From Perognathus longimembris pacificus (Eukaryota; Chordata; Mammalia; Rodentia; Heteromyidae), in contig NC_063168.1 of the NCBI RefSeq assembly GCF_023159225.1, positions 53,423,398 through 53,487,397 of the forward strand: a stretch of 64,000 nucleotides of DNA, in the 5' to 3' direction. The notes below the pieces were generated by a model that saw only the letters and a list, made by a program, of their open reading frames with translations, did not search any database and was not told the origin of the DNA. Both the position numbers and the translations under genes were made by a program. This document shows positions 55,861 through 64,000 of this stretch, in pieces (position 1 is the stretch's first letter; each line of letters opens with the position of its first letter).

Positions 55861-57394
55861 CAAACCTAGCCAATATTAATTGACTTCTTTCATTCAGCAG
55901 TAGCTAAAGAAAGATATGATTTTGGTAAGAAATTGGTGTTTGTCTTTTGTTTGGTGAGGCCAATTTCAATCAGTCTCTGAATCATACCTCTTATGCAAGG
56001 AACAATACGGCAACCAACGACAGTAACCATTCCCAATTTCTTACAGCCTCTTGCTTCCTAGCCAAGTGTCTGTCTCATACCAGTGCTGAAAAATCACTCA
56101 GTACTGTGGTTCTTCTTTCTACTTTATTTTATATCTATATTTTTTTCATTTCTTGTCCCTTGGATTTCTTTTTTAATTCTTTGAAGGGAAGTAGGCGAGC
56201 AGAGGCAAGAGGCAGATCTAGGGAATTCTCCAGCCCATCTGATCCCATTGCAGTCCCGTTTTAAGTAGACACTTTTATGAGGCAGTACTCTCAGAACCTA
56301 CTGGAAACTGAAGACTAGATCCCCAGGCTGAGTTCAGAGCTTCCCCTTGGCAGGGGCTTGGACTTGAAAACAGCCAAAGCCTGCTCTCAACCCAGCGTCT
56401 GCCTACAGGATGTGAGCCTTCATCTATGGCTATCATCTGCTGCCTTGTGTGTAATTCCAGCCCTGAGGGTAGATTATTTGATCCTTGGTAGCTATGTGAT
56501 CCTGTGAGCTTTGTCAAAACTTCTAATAACCATGTCTTCCATAACATTTGGAGTGCCTATGTGAAACTCCAAAGTGAATCACCTGATAAAACATTACCTA
56601 ATTAACTGTATAGAAATCCAAAAACCTGACCTCTGGTCCCAAATCATCATACTTTATAAACTACAGGAAATTCACTTTATCTCTCTTTGCGCATTTGACT
56701 CATCTTCTTTGCCATGAGGCAGGAAAGGCCTTGAATGAGGATAGGGGCCATAAGCCCTAGAGCAGGTAGAACCCAACAACAAAGGACAAGCCATATTCTT
56801 ACGGAACACCAAGATCAGGACTAACAACAGGGAATTACATACCAAGATCAAGGCCAAAGCCAGGAAATACAGTATTATATTTTACCTGGGGTGCCTAGAG
56901 AAGATCTCTCTGATAAAAAAAGAAGAAGAAAGAAAGGAAGGAAGGAAGGAAGAGAGAGACAGAAGGAAAGAGAGACATTTGAGCAATGTCCTGAAGCCAA
57001 AGAATTGGAAGTTGGATCAATACCTACATGTTTGTTTAATCCACAAAACATTTAAAATCTGCCATATGCAATCATTGGCATGGTAATAACCATGCAAAAG
57101 TGGCCTTGTGAACAATGAAATGCCATCAGAAGGAAACATGTGTTTCAAAGTTTTCTCTAATTGTTGTACAGTGTGGATTGAAAGAGGACAGATGGCTGCA
57201 GGAATCTGATTGCAGGCTGCTGTCTCACTCCAGTTGACAGAGGAGAGAGCAGGAAACAAGACCACGGGCAGATTAAATCAGGATGTGCCAAGATGATTAC
57301 CACAATGAGACCAGAGTTTCCTTTGTGCTGACTACGTGACTTACAAGTGGATTGTCCTGATGAAAGGATTAGGAAAGATGAGTTTCCTCAGGTG
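55861..57394. other. Unannotated sequence
   Basis: A GAAA/GGAA purine patch lies at 56918-56976. A 105-codon frame at 55947-56264 and a 90-codon minus frame at 56275-56547 have no domain. Confidence 0.5.
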
Positions 57395-57570
57395 CCAGCT
57401 TCATTCAACAAGTATTTCAGAGGCATCTCCTATGTGTCAAATACTGAGCTGCTCAGGGAGGCTCTAGAAGTAAATGAAACAAAATCTCTGCTCTTCTTGT
57501 GAGTTCACATTCCAGAAAGGAGAGAAATAATCCACAAATAAGCAAATAACACAAATACAGAAGAAGGGGC
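57395..57570 (-). mobile_element. L2 LINE 3' end, inverted
   Basis: TTCATTCAACAAGTATTTCA, GGCATCTCCTATGTGTCAAA, TACTGAGCTGCTCAGG, TCACATTCCAGAAAGGAG and AATCCACAAATAAGC follow the reverse complement of the L2 3' end. Confidence 0.75.
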
Positions 57571-59153
57571 TAGGGTTTAGAGGACTGGCTAATAGGGTTG
57601 CATTCCCTAGGAACCTGAGACTCACTTTCAGAGCTCTTACAAGGAGGGGCATGGCTAATGCTTTACAGGAGAGGTGCAATTTCAGGGAAGTAAAAGTGAA
57701 GGAATGTAGGAATTGAGGTAGGTAAGGAAGGAAGACAAGTAAAAGGGCTCTATTATCAAGATGACCAGCTTTGCAACAAACAGCAATTGTTTCCTCCGCC
57801 TCCGTCTCTCCAAGAGACAGTCATGAAATAAATGCATCTCGGAACAGGATGGTAGAGAGAGAAAGGATGAGCAATTAGACTTTGACCTCCTCCTGTATCC
57901 CATTGTTCATCTGCTTAAGTCTACTCCACAGGGCATTAACTGCCATGTTATTTGAGGGTTGTATCATCTGGTCCTTCTGGGCAACCACTGGCAAGAGCCT
58001 TCTCAAGTACATTTGGGTCAAAACTGGGAGCAGTATGCTACAACTCCCTGCAAAGCAGATGCAATAAAATACATGCCTGAGCCCAACTGTCATCTCTAGG
58101 GAAATATAGGCAACTGGTGGTACTGGACGATGAAGTGGTGGTGGGAACATTTATATTTGTCACTAAGGCCTCTCTAGATTTGAAACAGGCAGTAGCCCCA
58201 GGGGACAGGATGAATGGGGTTAGGAAAGATTGCTCTATTCAGGCATTGATTGATCAGAGGTCCAGATGAAGTATGGTAGAGGGAAGAGCTAGAATAAAGG
58301 CCTTGGCCTACATCAATGATCACAGAAGAGCAATGTGAACAGGCTGAATGAGGGAGGTGAGGAAGCAAGTGGTAGAAAGAGGTGACAACACTGAATCCTT
58401 TTCTGAGAGAAGCCATTGGTAAGTCTCGAGCTGATTATAATTAAAAGGATGATCACTCCAGATGCTGTGTGGGAAAACTAAGGAAGCAACAAAGAGACAA
58501 TGATGACTTGACCCAGGCTGGCAGCAGGAGACACTACTAAAGCACTAACAGGATTTGCCAGTGTCCTAAACTGAGAGTAGAGTGACTACCTAGGCCAATA
58601 AACTTCTATTTATGGAGATAAAGAGGACAAAATTTGGGGGAATAAATGGAGCCATGCACCGAATCTTACATTTCTTCATCTCAGATGTTCTTGGAATACC
58701 TCAGTGAAGACATGTAGCATTGGGGGGTGGAACATGCAAATTTATTTCACCTTCATCTAGACAAAGTCTTGCCATGACCGCCAGCCTCCTGTAGCAGAGA
58801 TGTTTACCTTTCCTGGTCCATTCCTTTGCATCCTAAATGTGTCTTGATTTCTGACATACTGTCATAGTTCTGCTTTCTCTATTTCTGACATGATATAATC
58901 TTCTCTGGCTGCTGCCAGATGAAATGTGAACAACAGCTGTTCTTCCCTGAGACAAAACTTCTCAGTTCTTTTGACTTGCATATAACACTGAGAAAAAGGA
59001 CAACAATCATGCAGAAAATCTAAGTCTAGGTGGAGCAACTCTTATTTCCTCTCACAGACTTGTCTCACTGCAAGAAATAAAGCATGAGCAGCTGAATATA
59101 GAAATCTTCAATTCATATTTTTAAAGTCTGAGCCATAGTGTTCCTTATACCTC
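57571..59153. other. Unannotated 1.6-kb stretch
   Basis: No repeat family recognised and no frame above 91 codons. A 91-codon minus frame at 57875-58150 lacks a domain. Confidence 0.5.
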
Positions 59154-59167
59154 CATGGTCTTCTTCT

Positions 59168-59381
59168 TTTTTTTTTTTTTTTTTTTTTGGCCAGTCCTGG
59201 GCCTTGGACTCAGGGCCTGAGCACTGTCCCTGGCTTCTTCCCGCTCAAGGCTAGCACTCTGCCACTTGAGCCACAGCGCCGCTTCTGGCCGTTTTCTGTA
59301 TATGTGGTGCTGGGGAATCGAACCTAGGGCCTCGTGTATCCGAGGCAGGCACTCTTGCCACTAGGCTATATCCCCAGCCCC
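59168..59381 (-). mobile_element. Dimeric ID-like SINE, young subfamily
   Basis: Poly-T of about 23, GGCCAGTCCTGGGCCTTGGA, CTTCTTCCCGCTCAAGGC, CACAGCGCCGCTTCTGGCCG, CGAACCTAGGGCCTCGTGTA and TATATCCCCAGCCCC. Perfect 14-bp TSD CATGGTCTTCTTCT at 59154-59167 and 59382-59395. Confidence 0.96.
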
Positions 59382-60137
59382 CATGGTCTTCTTCTAAGAC
59401 AGCAATGCTATATTTTATGAGTTTTGATGAAAAAGCAAGGACATGTCCATTTAAAGACATTATTTTAATGTAATGTAGTTTGTAAAATAGAAGAAGGGAA
59501 GTGTGACGTCACACCACAAGATCTACATGAGTCATCCAACTCACTTGTCCACTGTAGTGAACATTCATTGCTCTAAAACCATCACTCCTCACCTTTATCC
59601 CTGCGGTCGAATGGGGCTGACACTTCCCCCAACTCTATCGGTGAACCTGAGTCACAAGCCAGGACAGAATGGAGTACCAAAGGTTCCAGAACTCACTTCG
59701 ACTTTGTGTAGATGTTACTTAAGGGTTGGGTACTGTCTTTAGCACTGAGGTTACAGGGTTATGAACCTGCAGCCTGCAGGAAAAAGTTATTGCCTAAGTT
59801 TGGAGCTTACTCCACGGAAGGAACAGCAAATGGATAAGAAGACATAGGGTTTTGGATGTGGCTGTATCCAAAGCCAGAGATATGAAATCAATTTTCCATT
59901 TTACGCAGATAAGTTTGCGTTGTTTTAGTTTTCGTTTGTTTTTGTTTTGTCCGTTATAATAAAAAGATCCTTAAATGATTCATCCTTTCTGGATCTGGAT
60001 ATGTAAACCTTTAAATGAGGATGTTGAAACTCTACAATACTTCTCAGTAGAGATGCCAATTCTCATTTGGGGTTTTGTTCTTGTTACAAACTGAAAGAAA
60101 TACCATTTAGTACTCAATCAGTTACCTAGCACCTTCC

Positions 60138-60138
<1 letters not shown>

Positions 60139-60182
<44 letters not shown>

Positions 60183-60189
60183 ACACACA
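60139..60189. repeat. (CA)n microsatellite
   Basis: About 25 CA units with one CATAC interruption. Confidence 0.97.
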
Positions 60190-60393
60190 ATTTCCAAATG
60201 CCCTTTGCTCCAATGGAAAGGTTGTACTACATAAAAAACAATAAACTACAAAGTCTCTATAACATTTATAATCAAGTTGAAATTAGCCATGCTATATATC
60301 AAAATTTAAACCCCCTAGAGTCTTTTTTTAGTATCAAATGGGAATAATTTAGTTTCTGCATTCATTTCTTTGAAAATGAAGCTATTCATAGAG

Positions 60394-60430
60394 AGGCAGA
60401 GACAGAGACAGAGAGACAGAGACAGAGAGA
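60394..60430. repeat. (GACAGA)n simple repeat
   Basis: GAGAGGCAGAGACAGAGACA-type hexamer array, imperfect. Confidence 0.85.
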
Positions 60431-63391
60431 AACATTACGGGTAAACTTATCAAGAGATTATTGTCATGAATTACCTTATATAAAACAACTCTAGTATAAC
60501 TGAAAACGGATTCTTCACTTCCCAAGGGTAATATCCTGAATGTTTTGGAATGCCATGGTTGCATATCATTTGCCCCATTAATAAGGCTGGGGAGGAAAAA
60601 ATAACAGAAATTTTTAAGTGATCTTTTCATGTCCTTACTCTTCTATCAATAGAGGATTAAAATTATCTACACAGCTCTCTGCAGTCATTATTTTTCTAGG
60701 CCTATTTAATTATGACTCCAGCAAGAACTATTGGCTTAGGGACTGTGGGGGCTCATTTTTACAAGGAAATTGACCCAAATATTTCCACAAAACCAACCAC
60801 AGAACAACAGTGAAACTGGTGGCTGGGAGTCAGCAGTGCTCACTGACTTCTTGCTCCTGTGCTTCATTTACTATACATTATTCTTCGTTAGCCAAAACCA
60901 CAAAAATTAAATCCATGAATGTACCTTGTATTCCCACAGTGCTAAGGAGGCAGAATGAGGTTTCCCATGCTATTTATAATTTGTCCGCTTTTAAATCTAT
61001 TTTTATGTTACCTATGTAATCTTTGTGAACTTAAGTATTTTTTTTTTACTTTAAGCCATGTTGCTTTTTTTTTTTTCTTGGCAACTATATGCTCCTACTA
61101 TTAGTTCTCAGACAAATGGTCTAAATTCCCCACCAGTGAATTGGGATATGCCAGGAGAATGGGCTGAGTTCCATGAATCGCCTTTGAAATATGAGCACAA
61201 TAAGATGACTTCACATTGCGTGAGCAAGCCAACCCAATTCAGGCTGAAGGATCCAGCCACGACACAGACAGTCCTTTCATCCCAGCTCTCTTCAACACTG
61301 TCATAAATTATTGCTGCTGGATCGATTGCCAGGAGTCTGGGGCCAATTTTCATATTAGGATTTGAGGGGTATCTTCAAAATCCACCCTACTCACTCCACT
61401 AGCTAACCACTCTCTCCAAAGCAGTGACTTTGCATCATGACATCTGCCCCTTGCAACAAAGCAATGATTTTTTTTTTAATAATCTGAAGGCTGAAAAAGC
61501 TACCATCGATGTCAGAGAAGTGAGACAGAGGGGGAAAGCAAGGGGAGGAAGTCAAACCACTTCAAAATCACTTTTAGAGTTCCAAGATGCATACAAAGTT
61601 TCCCTCGAGTGATAGAGGAGAGATTGATTGTAAAACATTACAGACATGTGTGGAAATGTCACACTGAAATCTCCCCCACTTGTATTGCTTATAAAAAATG
61701 ATGTGTGCTAGTAAAAAAAAAAAAAAAAAAGCTAAGAAACAGGTAAAAAAAAAGTACTCCTGAAACTAAATGGTAACTCTCAGCCTTTTCTACTTTCATC
61801 TGTGAAGTCAAAAACTTGACAGAAAGTGTGGCTACAAAGAAGAAAAATCATGCCTTGTGTTGAGCAAATGTTATGGCTATTAATTAATTCATTTCTTACT
61901 TTGGCTTTGTTTTAAATTATTATAGCCACCCTCTAGTCTTCTTTGTCTTCTTTTTATTTCATTTACCTCCACAAACTTGTAACTTATTTTTTTAATGGGG
62001 ATGTGAAGTTCAACAGAATAGACAACAACTCTTAGGCATGGCCATCTACACACGAACACCGAAGTATCCGGTCTTGTCCACACTCCCTTGATGTACAGTA
62101 ATCACCTCCAGATGGGTCAAGTGGAAGGGGTAAATGTCCCATCTTCACATGACTTTGCTGCAGCACCATAATGAATGTATTTCATTGATGGACGAAAGAT
62201 GCTTCATGAAATAAACTGTTTAAATATTTGGAGCTGGAAACATGCACTGCTTTGTTCTTTTGACAACTGAGTTCACTATCTAAAACCTTGCTCCATTTTG
62301 AAGTCTCTGTCTTTTCTCTTCCAGACACAGCCCTCCAGCTACAATAACAGGCGCAGGATTTTTTTTTTCAATGCCAAAGTTATGAATATTCTTTTATGAA
62401 TATTTTGCTTTGAACTTGCTTCTCTCTTGCAAAAGAAAAATAGCCTTATGTATTGCAGGGTTGACAGTAATAGGCAGAACATACAAATTGTTCTCTTAGG
62501 AGCAGTAAAAGGTCCCAACAAGCACATATAAAAAAAATTTCAAATGCAACATAATGCTTATGGAGCACTGCCTTTGCAGCTATAATTTTCAAAAAGTAAT
62601 ATTTCTGATTGGCATGAATTATTCAGAATATATTTCAGAGATTAGTATCAAAATTAATGCCATAAAATGTCTTCTCTTTATGATCATGATTGCTTTTCTC
62701 ATATTAGTGTGCACTTTTAATAGAATTCTGAGTACTGTTTCAAAGCAAGAGAACCTTCGTTGGATTAATCTGCTTCAGTGTTTTACTTTTCCCTTTATCC
62801 CATTTCAACATATCCTCCAACCTCCTCTAAAAATAATTTGACCCATGCCAACTCAACAGATTATAGTAGATCTCCTATTAATTTCATTAGGCCTCAAAAA
62901 GAGATTAACATTTCTGCCTGTAATTATATATGTAGTCTGTCAACTAATGTTTAGGTTTGTTATTAAGACTTACTCTCATGCCTGCTGTTTATCATCAGTT
63001 CAATCACTTATCATTAATGAAACCAGCTCTTTTCTGGTATTTAAAACAATGTCTTCCCTGAACTCCTTTCAATGTTTTGGGTGTTGTTTTTTTTTCAATC
63101 CCCCAAAATAATCTCAAAATCTCCACTCCCTATAATCCTGCTTGGTGGCTTAGATTCTTTACTCCTGGAACCATTTACATTGATTTATTTTTTCATACCC
63201 ACACAAATGTAAAACTAGCCATTGCTGAAGCAGAGAGACAATTCTGCAGAATCTGTGTGCTTCTGGTGCCTAACATTAACAGGTGAACTGTAGCAACAGA
63301 ATTTACAAACACTTCTTCAGATTGATAAAAATTACCTATAAAAATTTCCAGATACAATTGCTGCTTTGCATTTAGTATTAAGAATATTCTA

Positions 63392-63599
63392 GGCTGGGAA
63401 TATGGCCTAGTGGCAAAGAGTGCTTGCCTCATATACATGAGGCCCTGGGTTTGATTCCCCAGCACCACATATATAGAAAATGGCCAGAAGTGGCGCTGTG
63501 GCTCAAGTGGCAGAGTGCTAGCCTTGAGCAAAAAGAAGCCAGGGACAGTGCTCAGGCCCTGAGTCCAAGGCCCAGGACTGGCAAAAAAAAAAAAAAAAA
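63392..63599 (+). mobile_element. Dimeric ID-like SINE, intermediate subfamily
   Basis: CTCATATACATGAGGCCCTG, GGTTTGATTCC, ACATATATAGAAAATGGCC, GAGCAAAAAGAAGCC and GTCCAAGGCCCAGG. The last block is the form seen in the young subfamily, so the copy is a mosaic. Only a weak flanking repeat (AAGAATATTCTA and AAGATTATTATA). Confidence 0.93.
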
Positions 63600-63611
63600 G
63601 ATTATTATAGA

Positions 63612-63860
63612 AGGCCTGGTGCTGATCACTCACACTTATAATCCTAGTTACTCAGGAAGCTTAAACCTGAATAACTCTGTTCAAAGCCAGTCAGAAAGAC
63701 AAATCCAAGAGGCTCTTATCTCCAATTAACCACTCAAAAAAACCAGAAGTGGAGGTGTGGCTCAAGTGATAGAGGGCCAACCATGAGCAGAAAAAAGCCA
63801 AGGGAGGGAGCATAAGACCCTGAGTTCAAGCCCAAGTACCAGCACTAAAACAAAACAAAA
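63612..63860 (+). mobile_element. Chimeric SINE (B1-like + tRNA-like right monomer)
   Basis: Left: CACACTTATAATCCTAGTTA, TTCAAAGCCAGTCAGAAAG, TTATCTCCAATTAACCACTC. Right: AAGTGGAGGTGTGGCTCAAG, CCTGAGTTCAAGCCCAAGTA, then an ACAAAACAAAATAA tail. Confidence 0.88.
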
Positions 63861-63871
63861 TAATACTCTAG

Positions 63872-64000
63872 AGCCTGGAGCCAACCACTCACACTTATAA
63901 TCCCAGCTACTCAGGCAGCTGAGGAAGAAGATCTTGAAGGATCATAGTTCAAGATCATCCCAGAAAGAAAAGTTAGTAGACTCCATCTGTAAAATAACCA
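63872..64000 (+). mobile_element. B1-like SINE monomer, cut by the window end
   Basis: GAGCCTGGAGCCAACCACTC, ACTTATAATCCCAGCTACTC, GTTCAAGATCATCCCAG and CCATCTGTAAAATAACCA. Its linker region is reached at the edge, so a right monomer may follow outside. Confidence 0.85.

Larger units (their letters stand above)
59396..63391. other. Unannotated 4-kb stretch, largest repeat-poor part
   Basis: Only simple repeats stand out: CA at 60139-60189, GACAGA-type at 60394-60430, A/T homopolymers near 61040, 61066 and 61713. A 95-codon frame at 62554-62841 and an 88-codon frame at 62845-63111 are AT-rich, lack domains and are not supported as genes. Confidence 0.5.

Noticed and set aside
62554..63111. 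Two consecutive hydrophobic frames (95 and 88 codons) that might be a receptor pseudogene
   Set aside because: No conserved receptor motifs. Hydrophobicity follows from T-rich codons.
1..64000. CRISPR array, operon or prokaryotic mobile system
   Set aside because: Repeats are microsatellites or dispersed retroelements. There is no regular repeat-spacer pattern and no dense coding.

Overview
This window is mammalian nuclear DNA, AT-rich and crowded with retrotransposons. It contains no host protein-coding gene, tRNA gene, rRNA gene, CRISPR array or operon that I can support. All open frames are short; the ones above about 100 codons either lie in repeats or show no recognisable domain. The most diagnostic feature is a dimeric SINE present in 16 clear copies. 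Its left monomer is tRNA-Ala/ID-like and its right monomer resembles the 'Geo' unit of the IDL-Geo SINE, which is described only from the rodent superfamily Geomyoidea (pocket mice, kangaroo rats, pocket gophers). With B1-type 7SL-derived monomers, rodent-style L1 3' ends and a URR1 element, the source is most likely a geomyoid rodent. The window is intergenic or deep intronic; I cannot tell which.

Layout. 1-9.0 kb: (TC)n, a short L1 3' end on the minus strand with perfect target-site duplications (TSDs), a B1+right-monomer chimeric SINE, one dimeric SINE, and three plus-strand L1 3' ends (about 5.4-6.4, 7.4-8.1 and 8.2-9.0 kb), the last split by a young SINE. 9-37 kb: mostly single-copy-looking sequence with scattered SINEs, MIR, L2, MLT1 and URR1 fossils, CA arrays and three long polypurine tracts. 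37.7-42.3 kb is the richest part. A GC-rich, LTR-like block interrupts an old L1 tail. Next comes an L1 with an intact 5' start, 3' end and 15-bp TSDs that lacks most of ORF1 and everything after the start of the reverse-transcriptase region. That L1 is itself split by a 431-bp IAP/ERVK-like solo LTR with a perfect 6-bp duplication. 42.3-64 kb: more SINEs (including a nested trio at 50.8-51.5 kb and a cluster at 63.4-64.0 kb), an MLT1 LTR, L2 fragments, another L1 3' end and a possible LTR near 55.1 kb.

No genes here act together as a pathway. The story is transposon biology: dimeric SINEs that fall into diagnostic subfamilies, a right-hand tRNA-like monomer joined to two different left partners, and layered insertions that can be ordered in time by their TSDs.
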